NCBI GenBank assembly: GCA_015680685.1
Contig: MNCI01035792.1
Location: 72,290 to 136,289, forward strand
Source: Gnetum montanum
Taxonomy: Eukaryota; Streptophyta; Gnetopsida; Gnetales; Gnetaceae
Length of the DNA stretch: 64,000 bases
Direction of reading: 5' to 3'
Shown: piece after piece, positions 45,001 to 55,420 of the stretch
Position numbering within the stretch: position 1 is the first letter of the stretch
Layout of the letters: the number at the start of each line of letters is the position of its first letter
Notes under the pieces: generated by a model
The model's input: only the letters and a program-made list of their open reading frames with translations
What the model was told of the DNA's origin: nothing
Databases searched by the model: none
Made by a program: the position numbers and the translations under genes

Positions 45001-46800
45001 AACAAGAGTGAACACTATACACATTTGACATCCAACCTTACTTGGCAGCTGGGATAGAAGAGAGAAGAGAGAGAGAGAGAAAAGAAGAAAAGAAGAAGTT
45101 TGTTGCTGTCGACGCCAAGATTACGCTTTTCATTATCCATCCATAAGCGCATCATCAATCTTGTTCCTTGCATAACTACTTCAGCACTAGTCCATTCCAA
45201 GTGTTTCATCCAGATCCAATCCATTGTTGTATGATTGCCATCTACACACACAACACAGTCTGATATTAGTAAGGATAAATGAATCATAATGTAGTTAATA
45301 CATTGCCTCAGTGTAAGGTCCATTGGCTGAGTTGTGATATGGCTAATGCAGATTTGGAGATATAATACTGATGACTACCCGAGATGTAGGGGTTAAGAGA
45401 AAATCAAAAAAATTGGACCAAGACCCCCATGACTGAGAGCAAACCTCTAGTAGCGATAGAATGGAAAAAGATAAATAATAAGAAAGATGGAGAAAAAGAA
45501 ACAACAGGAACGTCGATAAAATGGATCTCAAAGATGGAGATGAACAAAATAAATTTTGATTGCGGAAATGTTTAAGGGAAAGAAATTAACAAATGCACCA
45601 AATAGGAATGCCAATGGGTCCTCCCTAAAGTAGGCTCATGCCCTTAATTCCTTGACAATCCCACATTCAAAGGGTCCGTAGGCTCTAAAAATGTCATTTG
45701 GAAGCAAGAGTTAAAGTTTTAACCACAAGAGTTTACCAAAAAGAAAACAATGCATCCACCAAAATATAGACTATTGATACAACCGGAAATGAGGTGTATA
45801 ATGGAGAAAGAATGATGGCAAGAAGAGCATGGAATGGAATCTCAAAAACAAGGTGGTGTACAGCCCCTTATGTATTAATGATTAATGTGACTTAGTAGAT
45901 CTCATTCCATATCCAGCCTCAAACAAACCACATTCAGTGACTTTGCATTAATACATTCAGCCCATCCATCCACTTGAAGTAACAAGAATGCCTCCGTCAA
46001 AGAGTCACCACCATTCCGACAAAACGAAAGAGGAGAAAGTAGGGAGAGAGAAGGGCCTTAGTTAGAGGGAACATGTTTATTTTAGTTCCATAACCAGTGC
46101 TTATATCCAAAATCATTATTTTGTCTAAGGGGTGTGCTTTGAATTCTTACTATTTTTTATTTTTATTTTTTGTGTGAGAACCACACCATGCAAAGACTTA
46201 TTATTTTTATTTGCTCAGCTTCCCAATAATGTGGCAATATCGGAACGATAAGAAAACTTGAGAAGAAAACATCCAAGCACCCAAGAGAATGGCTAGCACA
46301 AGTGCATCAAATCTCCTTGAAGTCACACCCTTTTCAATTCTCGAGTCCTTCCTTAGTTTGAGAAATGCTCAGTCACCGATTCATTGATAGTTCTTATTAT
46401 TGAGAAAGAGACTGTATAGTTCCAAGCCAAGAGAGATCATAGAAATTTATGGATGCATGGATGATGTGGACTCATTGCCTGCCATATCAAAAGAACCATA
46501 CCTTAATATCAACATCATAACTTAAAGGTAAAAAACCAAACATTAGCAATCAATGGAATACGGTTCATACCACCATCAAGAGCACTTATTAGGTGACAAA
46601 TCAAACAAAATAAACAGACACACAAGAAATAAAAGAGTATAAATAATGTTGCAAAACAAAAACGAGAAGAGTTAAAGAAATTGTAAAACAAAAATGTGTA
46701 AAACATAAACTTAAAAAGAAACTGAGGGCCTCGATTGATTAGCATAGATGGCCATCTCCCCCATGACTGAGTTGGAAGGGAGAGATCCGAAATAATGAGC
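45001..46800 (-). other. 3' non-coding region of element G
   Basis: Reverse-complemented family blocks appear in order: the CT repeat (45060-45085 as GA), ACCCCCATGA (45423), GGATCC-less ATGCCCTTAATTC (about 45650), TGAGAACCACACCATGCAAAG (about 46170) and CCCCCATGACTGA (46758). There is no env-like frame. Confidence 0.7.
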
Positions 46801-46804
46801 GAGG

Positions 46805-48040
46805 TCATCCTCTCTTAGAGGTATTATGTGCACAAGCTATTCTAAGTTCATGGAAGGGTTTGATTTGTTGTACGTTGACCAATAATCTCTTATCGGGGCT
46901 TTCAGGTTTGCATATGGTCATGGCTCCTGAGGAAAAGGTTGTGTGAATGATGTAAGGTCCTTCCCACAATGTTTGAAATTTTGTGCGTTGGGGCACATGT
47001 GTGGGGTTCTAGTAAAAGACCTTATCTCTTGGTTGGTACTTAACCTTTCAAATTTTTAAGTCATGACGTTGTTTGTTATGTGCCTTGTGAAACTCATTTG
47101 ATGACAGGGTAACCAATCCGTTTTCATCTAGCACATTTAAAGTTGTCAATCTTTGTTTTTGTGCTAGATCAAGGTCAAGGTGGAGGTCACATGCCATGGA
47201 TAGTGTACGGAGCTGGGTTTGAATTGGAAGCTTTGGAATTTTTTTGTACACTAACTCATAGGGAGAGTAGCCTGTAGGGAGTTTCCAAGTGGAGCAGTAT
47301 GCCCAGAGAGCATCATTCAGTTTAGTGCTCCAATCTCGTCTATATTTTCTAATTTTCCTTGTTAAGATTCTAGTAATCTTTTGATTAGTGACCTTGGCTT
47401 GGCCATTAGCTTGGGGGTGGTAAGGTGTAGTCAATTTATGTTCAACCCCTAAGCGTTGCATCAGCTTCAGAAAGGTTGCACCCATGAAGTGTGTTCCATT
47501 ATTCGAGATAAGTGCATGCAGCATACCAAACCTATTTATGACTTGTTGTTGTAAAAATCATGCAGTTGTAGATGATGTGCAGTCTGTTACAGCTACTGCT
47601 TTAGCCCATTTTGTTAGATAGTCAACAACAACAATGATGTAAGCTTTTCCATTGGACATTGGTGTAATGGGCCTCATAAATTTTATTCCCCAAATGTCGA
47701 AGGGTTCCAAAGATTGAATCCATTATTGCAGATCCTCCATTCTAGCAGTCATTCCTCCATCATGTTGATAGCACTCACCGGATTGGACAAATTGATGGGC
47801 GTCCCGAAATAGTGTTGGCCAATAATATCCTACAAGCAGGATCTTAATAGCCGTTCGTCTCCCTGCATAATGACCCCCACAAGGGCCCTCATGAGCATCC
47901 TGTAGAACTCTTAGTTGGTCCACATCGGGCACACACCATCGAACCAAGCCATCAGGACAGACTTTGTAAAGTTGTCCTTTGATCTCCATGAAGTACTTAG
48001 TTCTGTGAAGAAACTGTTGTTTCTTCCTAAAGTCCAACCC
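46805..48040 (-). pseudogene. Integrase of element G
   Basis: The zinc-binding start L-R-V-L-Q-D-A-H-E-G-P-C-G-G-H-Y...E-C-Y-Q-H-D-G-G is intact (frame 48037-47723). The core near 47670 has W-G-I-K-F (first Asp is Lys), frame 47524-47048 has ALISNNGTHF (second Asp is Asn) and GQAKVTNQK (Glu is Lys). All three catalytic acids are therefore replaced. The C-terminal part carries 'WAYCSTWKLPTGYSPYEL' and KFQTLWEGPYIIHTTF, ending at the TAG at 46805. Frames are otherwise long, so loss of the triad stands out against good general preservation. Confidence 0.85.
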
Positions 48041-48045
48041 CTGCA

Positions 48046-48430
48046 NAGGAACCTGATTACACTATGATCCGTATGAATGTACACTTTGTAGCCTAACACA
48101 TAGTGCCTAAACTTGTCCAGTGCAAACACTACAACCATTAATTCTTTTTCTGTAGTTATGTAGTTAAGTTGTGCACCGGTGATACTCTTACTTGCACAGT
48201 GGATGTAATAAGGACATTTTTGTTCATCTAACTATGTCAGTATGGCTCCTAAGGCATAATTGGATGTGTCAATCATTATATGAAATGGTCTGAACCAGTC
48301 AAGGGCTTGTAGAATGGGAGTTTCTACAAGCTTTTGTTTCAGAGTTTGGAATGCTCATTCACATTCCCCGGTCCATTCGAATGGTGCATCCTTCTTCATT
48401 AGTTCTACCAACAGTTTGGCAATCTTGGAG
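48046..48430 (-). pseudogene. RNase H of element G, truncated at an ambiguous base
   Basis: It carries the V-D-T-S-N-Y-A-L-G-A-I-L-like start near 48270 (Asp followed by Thr), K-E-L-M-V-V-V-F-A-L-D-K-F-R (about 48140) and T-D-H-S-V-I-R-F (about 48060). At 48046, an N, the sequence passes straight into the segment that in A lies about 275 bp further on (G-L-D-F-R-K-K-Q-Q-F). The linker between RNase H and integrase is therefore missing. Confidence 0.75.
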
Positions 48431-48439
48431 AAGTTCTCA

Positions 48440-49190
48440 ATGAATCTCCTATAGTAGCCAGTGTGTCCAAGGAATGACCAAATTTCTTTCACAGTTTCCC
48501 GTTATCAGGTGATTCCTTGGATGACCCTAACTTTATCTGGGTCTACCTCTATTCCTAAATGTGAAATCTTATGCCCAAGTACTATGCCCTCTTGGACCAT
48601 CAAATGGTTTTTCTACCAGTTGAGCCTTAAGTTGGTTTCTACACATCATTTTAGCACTTGCTCTAATCAGTCCAGGGCTTAATCAAAGCTTGTCCCATAA
48701 GTGGAGAAGTCATCCATGAAGACTTCTACTTTATTCCCTATTTGTTGTTGGAATATGCTTAGAACTAAACATTGAAATGTGGTAAGAGCATTGCACAAGC
48801 CAAATGGCATTTATTTATATGCAAACATTCCCAAGGACTAGTGAACATTTTTTTGGCTTGATCTTCTAGTGCTATCTGTATTTGGTTAAATCCACTATAC
48901 CCATCCAAAAAACTATAATAGCAATGCCCTACTATGGTGTCTAAGACTTGGTCAACGAATGGCAACGAGAAATGATCTTTGAATGTTGCCATGTTTAGCA
49001 GCCTAAAATCTATACACACCCTCCATTTGCCTCCCTTCTTAGGCACAATCACTAGAGGGCTAACCCATTCACTATCAGCAATGGAATATATGAACCTAGC
49101 TTTGAGAAGCTGTTCTATCTCTTCTTTTACTATTTTTTTCAATTTTGGGTTCAATCTCCTCTGCAGTTGTTTTCAAGGTTTCATGGAGGG
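48440..49190 (-). pseudogene. Reverse transcriptase of element G
   Basis: Frame 49154-48765 (129 residues) holds N-P-K-L-K-K-I-V-K-E-E-I-E-Q-L-L, 'WVSPLVIVPKKGGKWRVCID', 'FRLLNMATFKDHFSLPFVDQ', 'GHCYYSFLDGYSGFNQIQIA' and F-T-S-P-W. A frame change follows. The catalytic V-F-M-D-D-F-S-T-Y-G is intact at about 48725-48700. GIVLGHKISHLG and the thumb follow. RT copies the RNA into DNA in the particle. This copy keeps the aspartates but not a continuous frame. Confidence 0.88.
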
Positions 49191-49559
49191 GTCCGTGTAA
49201 ATCCTACGCTGGCATATCCTAGGGTCTATTCCAGTTAACTCGGGGTATGACCAGGCAAAGACTTTTGACCACTTGTTTATCACTTTTAGCAGTATCTCTT
49301 TTTGTTTGGGAACAAGTTTACCGGTTTTCCATTTTCAAGGGTCATATACTCCAAACTAGTGGGCAATGGTTTTAAATAAAGGGACTCTTGTTTAAATCTC
49401 TCAGGAATTTCCGACTTCCCCTAGTTGATGTTTTCAAGGCTAAGGTTTGGAAGTTGGCAACAAACTTGTTCAAGTGTGTCTATGCTTCCAATGTAAGCAA
49501 AAGTTATTCCCTTAGTTAATTCCATGCATGTTATCGAGTTGCTCTCTTGATCAGCCATC

Positions 49560-50820
49560 AGCCACTAGGTGTCCTCTTGTTGTGTGGTTGCTGCATATAG
49601 GCACCTTTGTATATTAATTTCTTGTGCATACCGATTGCATGCAGGTAATGCTAAACTTCGCATAACCCATGATTTCTACACGCAATGGCACCCTTTGTCA
49701 CTGAATGTGATGCATGTAACTTTCTTCTTCTTGATCTTTCCAAAAGTGTTCTTCTTGGATATTTCTAGGGAAAGATCATGGATTTCTAGGCGTGCATCTA
49801 TAGTACTTAGCCATGCTCTTCCCATTATTATTGGGAAGTGCCCCTTACCGTTGTTTACTTGTATCACTAGGAAATCAGCTAGATATGACCACCCACATAC
49901 AATGGTAAGGATATCCTCCACTAGTCCCAAGGGGACAGTGATGGACTGGTTGGCCAACTCTAGTTGAATGTTACTCTTCCTTAATGGAGGCAGGTTCCAG
50001 GCTTTGTACATCTCCTGTGATATTAGGTTGACTCCGGAACCTGAGTCCAGAAGAGCTTTACATGGTTCAATCCCAGCAACTTGGAGATAGATTAGAGGAC
50101 TTCTAGGATTAGAGAATTTCCTGGGAAGGTGGCCCACCTTAATCTAGTCAGTAACGGCATGTGTTAACATAACCGTGTGCGTTAAGCTTGATTTTTGGGT
50201 TGAAGGAGGTCCCGAAACCTTATTTGGTACAGAGGTGTTTAGATGTTCAACCGCTTGTGATGGTGAGGGTTTAGTTGGATTGTTGGTTCTGAACAAAGGT
50301 CTTTTCATTGCAAGATTGTCAGAACCAACTGCGGGTTGAGGATTCGAAGCCCTTGTGACATTGGGTTATTGTGGTTGAGTGGGGAATACCCTTTGCATTG
50401 CTGGAGCGGGTGGTAGTGGAGCTATTGGTGTAAGAGTTACGGGTGGATTTGGAGGATGGTATGCGTGTGATGTGTCTCTCCTAGGAGAAGGAGTCCTATA
50501 GTACTCCCAAGCTTGGTAGTGACGTTGTGGGGTCGTGTGACCGACAGAGTCACTTGGAGAGATTGGTTGTTGCACGTAGTAGCCATATGGATCTAGTTGC
50601 TGGTAAGGGTATTGTTGCCTAGACAGTGGCATCCCCCATGACTGTGGATATTTCCACTACTGGTGTTGCTCAATAGGTTGTGGTAGAGTTCCACTTGGAT
50701 AATAAGTTAGTGGTTGGTGGAACTACCTTGCGTTACCTTGGGGATAAGGTAACCGTCGGGGTGCTTGTTGTTTGTTAAGTCGTGGGTTAAGTGCGTACAC
50801 CCCAGACTCTTGCAGATGTG
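49560..50820 (-). pseudogene. Linker and protease of element G
   Basis: The Pro/Gln/Tyr linker (frame 50632-50366, P-L-S-R-Q-Q-Y-P-Y-Q-Q) leads to the protease frame 50137-49676 (153 residues). This frame has G-H-L-P-R-K, an intact L-L-D-S-G-S-G-V-N-L-I-S, LGLVEDILTIVCGWSY and 'IIMGRAWLSTIDARLEI'. A stop follows at the C-N-C-V equivalent, then the cysteine-bearing tail. The active site is intact; the frame is broken only at its borders. Confidence 0.82.
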
Positions 50821-50829
50821 AGATTATTG

Positions 50830-52700
50830 GGCAACGTCCCTTAGTATGGTCATACTAGCATATCTCACATCCACCATCATTGTCCGTATCAGAATCCACA
50901 ACCTCTTCAGTGATAGCCATTTTATCCTTACCTTCGTTACGTGCATGGTCCAAATCCCTCTTCTTCTTTTTATCATAGTCACTACTTTGCTCCTTAGACT
51001 CCTCTACAATTTTTAAAACGGTTTCAAATCTACTATCTAAGGAGTCCCACATTTGATCTACCTTAGCTGACACTTCTATTGTTAATTTTTGAAGTGGCAA
51101 GATTTTTCTGTTCACCAACTCTTCAAGTGGTGACTCATCCTCCTACTCACAAAATCTCACTCCCCTTTTTTGGAGTGAAGGATTGTGGTTGTACTCTTCT
51201 GCACTTTCTCTCTTACGTAGCTCTCCTTCTTCCTTAGCTACTTGCTCCAACAATCTATGAACCTCATGGGACCTAAGCTCTGATAATCTCCCTTGGGCAT
51301 ATGTTCTAAGGGTTCTACTAGTTTCGTGCCTAAGACCATCTACGAGATGGCGTAGTTGATCCCGTTGTGCATAACCATGGCCTAGGAAATGATGTAACAA
51401 TGCATAATATCGGCCCATGGTAGCATCCAAGGGTTCATGATTTCCCTGCTTCCATCCTTGGATCTGCTTTTGCAAGTTGGACACTCGGGAGTATGTTTGA
51501 TATTTATCATTAAACAATTCTAGCATTGTACTCCACCTTCGAATGGATTTCAATTCTAAGGACCGGTACCAACTTTCCGCTTCTTTTATGAGTGTCCTTG
51601 GGAACAACTTTAATTTTTGCCACTCGTTCTCAATGTTCTGCAAGGCACATGCTTCGTGAAATGCCTGTAAGTGGTTCTGAGGATCAACGTTGTATCCCCC
51701 CTCAAATCTTGGGATATTATTCATGTCTAGTCTCTTGATATTACTATCTTTTGGTGCCTTGTAGGTATTCTAACAGCCTCTGTAATGTCTAACATACTTC
51801 GGGTTTCAAGTAGGGGTTCTTCGTGGTCATTTCTCTCATGGTGTTTGTGATGCCTACGCGGTTCCCTACTTTCCCTTCTATGCCATGATACTCTAGAATG
51901 CCTTCATCCTCAGTCTTAACTCTCTCGTCGAGGTCTCTCATTTTCCTTACCCTTATCTTCACGGTTAGGTTCCTTATGACTGTGTCCTGATGTTGAAGGA
52001 GAGGATGAATGTGATGATGAAGATGAAGAAGAAGGAGAACCATCGCCATGATGATGTTTCCTATCCTCTCTTCGGTGGTCTCGACCCCGATCGTGATGAC
52101 GATCAGAATGCCCGCCCTTATCTTGTGTTTGTGTTCCCTCATTGAACACTTGGTGTTCATGGGGATCAGAACCAGGGCTGTGAATTGTGGAGTGCAGGTT
52201 CCGATACACCACCTCCTCACTATCGTTAGGAGGGGGAACATCATTTTGTGGAGAACCTATTGAAATAGGTTCACCACCCTCAATTTCGCTTATGATGGGT
52301 GGAGCATTATGGGGTCCTTTGCCCTTCAACGATGTATGATAACTCTCCTAGAGTCCCATTGACGTTGCACCTCTGTGGGATGGTAGTCCCTCGTGTCATA
52401 ATCATAGGCAATGTACTCTGCGTATAACTATGACATGCTGATTCGTGCGAGGACACGAAGGAGCATGTTGGGGGCAGCTCTGTCTGGAGGCAACACTCTG
52501 TTACCCTCCAAGTCTCTCCAACGCATTTGTTCATCTTAATGGAGAATAAAGGTAAAGTCGGGTATATACTCATCATGATGAATATATACCACACGAAATT
52601 GTTGAGGAACTAGTGGATTTTGGTTATGTGTGTTGTGCCGTCGACTGTCTCTAGTGTTGGTCCTAGGCAGTGAAGTGCTTTTGTGTGGAGAAGAAGACAT
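50830..52700 (-). pseudogene. gag of element G
   Basis: Start at ATG 52700-52698 (Met-Ser-Ser-Ser-Pro), 125 bases after the primer site. Pieces are: N-terminal YIHHDEYIPDFTFILH, a Ser/His/Arg-rich tail (52329-51916), the capsid-like segment (51724-51143, 193 residues, with LDMNNIPRFEGGYN in the run-in), 'MVNRKILPLQKLTIEVSAKV' (51118), and the zinc knuckle C-E-I-C-stop-Y-D-H near 50870-50850. At the codon that is TGA in A and B this copy has CGA. About six repairs separate it from a continuous frame. Confidence 0.85.
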
Positions 52701-52824
52701 TTTTGTCTTATTCGGTGTGTTGTTTACCATTATGTTATTTTTCTCTTGATTAACCCTAAAGGTTCGTTTTAGCTCCCAACGATGTAAATGATTTCCTATG
52801 TTCTATGTAGCGCACAAACAACTA

Positions 52825-52845
52825 AGTCCCCGACAACGATGCCAA
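52825..52845 (-). promoter_or_regulatory. Primer-binding site of element G
   Basis: The reverse complement reads TTGGCATCGTTGTCGGGGAC directly after the LTR end. It keeps the GGGGA of the tRNA-Asp complement better than the other copies. Confidence 0.78.
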
Positions 52846-53628
52846 TGATGAGTGGCGAGGTACCCCTACACTTAACTATACGAATACAAACGTCTCACGC
52901 GCGATCCAGTCGAACTCCAAGGACTACATGCTTACATGTCCTAATGGAACACTTAAGGTTAATCAATCATTATCTTCCCAAAATTACTTGTATTGTCATG
53001 GTTGTATGGTTAAGTAAGCCTAAGGTATATGATTTTTATGTTTTTTATCTTTTTAACACCTATGCTAATAGGGAAAAGTTGAAGAGACTAATTAACTAAT
53101 TTCCATTAACTAAGTTCGAATTATCCTAGCACCAGTATCCATTCCCACTTCCCACACACACCCTGAACCAGTGCAACGCTACTGGGATTACCAAACGCTA
53201 TTCGTTCTTGGGTTACCAAGCGTTACACACATGCTCGAAGCAGTCATACTGAATGCACTTAACTAGGAGAGTCAAGGGTTGAGAGAGATTAATTATCTAG
53301 GAAAGCATTTAAACATTTAACAGTAATTAAATCCTATTTAGCTTAGTCCACGTGCTGCAAGGTTTATCAGAAAGTTCGTCTTTATTGCCGTACACAAATG
53401 TGTGCTCAGGTACAATTTGCTCGAATAAAGATCCGTTCACTTTGAGAATCCTACTGAGGGCACATGGAAATTATTCTAACTTTGGAATGGTAAAACTGCT
53501 ATAGTTTGGCTAAGGGTCTAGATCTAGATGAGGAAACGAGGGAAAGCCACCTCTTATTTATAGAACTGGCAACGAGCTGCGATATCGCAGATGTGATATC
53601 GCAGCACATGCAATATCGCGGCTCATCA
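52846..53628 (-). repeat. 5' LTR of element G
   Basis: 783 bp, ends TGATGAGTGG and GCTCATCA on the plus strand. The U3 at 53575-53622 carries GATATC/AATATC palindromes in a GCGATATCGC context. A reversed TATAAATA box (TATTTATA) is near 53560. Confidence 0.9.
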
Positions 53629-54560
53629 CCAAGTATAATTTTTATTTATTTATTTACTTGTTGAGCTAGCCAACGCTTCAATGGTGCATTGTGCCTTAGA
53701 TATATCATCATTTATATACATTAGCATGCGATGCTAATCATTTATAATTGGATTCTATATTTTGATGTCCATTCTAAAGAAAATTTTAAAGTTCCATGTT
53801 TTGTCCATCTATTTAATCTTATATTAATTTTTAAAAAAATTGAGCAGGATTGTTAGTCCTCTTGGTCCCATTAAACATATACAATCTATTTCTACATCAT
53901 TTGATTTTCATAGACATTTTTTTTGGTTGAAATCAATCTTTTTAACCGTAAAAAAAAATCTAATATTGTAAACAAGTGGAAAATCTTATATTTAGCCAAT
54001 TACATATTATAATCTTCCTAATTCTTGGAAGTTTTATCATCCTCAAGGACATTTGTTTAATAGCTTTTATAAAAAAAGATGTTGGGAAAAAGAAAAATGT
54101 GTTGAAGATAAAGATGTGAAAAATCAAGTTAATGTCAATGATAAGAATGATTCAATGGCAATAAAGAAACTATAGAAGACAAAAATTTCTATAAATATTT
54201 TTACTAGTCTTATGGAAAGTATTGATAATTCTAAACAAATAGTTTGTAAGACAAGATTTTCCTTATCTGACAAAAATACTCTTAACTCAAATATTAAAAT
54301 TTATGTTAATAAGTCGGCTATAGCTAATGAAAAAGATTCTCAATGTAATGTCAATCATGGTGGACAATATGATGAAAAATTTGTGCCATTATGTTCTACT
54401 AGATATTCCTTTTCTACAAAAGGTGGTCTTTTACCAAAGCTTTCTATTGCTACCTCAAATCCTTTTGTTATATTCAGTTCAAGCATGGATGTTGAAAGTG
54501 ATGTAAATGTGGTTAGAATTGGAATCATCTTCCCTACAAACAATTAATTTTCCTTGATTT
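53629..54560 (+). pseudogene. Degenerate coding patch of unknown identity, right of element G
   Basis: After the duplicated CCAAG the first 350 bp are AT-rich. From about 53990 one frame reads Y-Y-N-L-P-N-S-W-K-F-Y-H-P-Q-G-H-L-F-N-S, then a Lys/Asn/Asp-rich stretch with one TAG near 54174. It continues open through Met 54212 to the TAA at 54545 (111 residues, with STRYSFSTKGGLLPKLSI). No family was recognised. It lies on the same strand as the open segment left of G, so G may have split one older unit. Confidence 0.3.
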
Positions 54561-54839
54561 TTTATAACAATACTTATAAGGTTAGATGTTTATATCCCTA
54601 AAATTGGAGAGTTTTTTCTTTCTATTTTGTTTTTCGTATTTTCTACTCAATGTTAAGCATGAGATATACTCTAATTGTTTTTTGCTTATTTTTAATATTA
54701 TGGGGTTTGAAACACCCCTCATGCACCTCCCCTCCCCTTGCCATCAACTATTGTCAACCCCAAAAGTGATTAGGCTAGCAAGTCACAATTACTAATGACA
54801 AGACCCAAAGCTTGTGCTCCCCTTTGTGAGAACCAAGCT

Positions 54840-55420
54840 TTAATGACAACTAATTACAACATTTGGAAGACTTGGTCAAGTATGTTATTAAGAGGAAATG
54901 GCTTGGAAGATTGTATACTTCCAACCACAACCATGGATGACAATAACCATGCGACATAAATGCTAATATGCCTAAGCATTTTTAAGGAATATGTCTAGTA
55001 GGTTGAGAAATAAAAGTTTGAATTTAAAATTTGGAAGTAACTCTTGAAGACTTTTGAAGTAAAAATTAAGTCAAAGATAATCTCTCTCTTGAATCAACTT
55101 AATGTCATGTGGTTGAAGGAGGAAGAACCAATCTCTTTATTGGTCAAAAGAGTCTTGGCCCTACAAGCTAGATTATGAGCCAAGAATGGCTAGATAACTA
55201 AGGAAATTATTCAATTTTGTTTACTAAAACCCTTGCCACTATCCCTTAATGTTTTTAAATCAATCATCAAAATGATAGAAAAACATACATGGTTGTGAAG
55301 TTATCTACCATAGTACTTAGGAACAAAGTTGAAATGAAAGTGTTCATGTAGAATTACTTTTTTCATAACCCTACGAGAATACCTCCAGAAATCAGATGTT
55401 AAGTACTTAATTTGTGGCCA
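54840..55420 (+). pseudogene. Possible Ty1/copia-type gag remnant
   Basis: Near 54857 the plus strand reads N-Y-N-I-W-K-T-W-S-S-M-L-L-R-G-N-G-L-E-D, which resembles the start of copia-type gag (N-Y-x-x-W-K...L...G-L). Near 55095-55285 the pattern E-E-E-P-I-S-L-L-V-K-R-V-L-A-L, then ITKEIIQFCLLKPLPLS, fits the central gag region of that family. Frameshifts and stops are frequent, and no RT or integrase was found next to it. Confidence 0.35.

Larger units (their letters stand above)
44241..53628 (-). mobile_element. Element G: full-length minus-strand Ty3/gypsy (Athila-like) element
   Basis: Both LTRs are present (44241-44506 plus gap; 52846-53628), and perfect CCAAG duplications flank it (44236-44240, 53629-53633). 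Reading right to left, the order is primer site, gag, linker, protease, RT, RNase H, integrase, 3' region. The LTR halves that can be compared differ at about 27 of 266 positions by hand count, mostly transitions. It is the best preserved full copy, but integrase catalytic residues are lost and stops remain. A 494-base gap and one ambiguous base sit inside. Confidence 0.92.

Noticed and set aside
44490-45031. Long frames across the N run
   Set aside because: Open only because Ns contain no stops.
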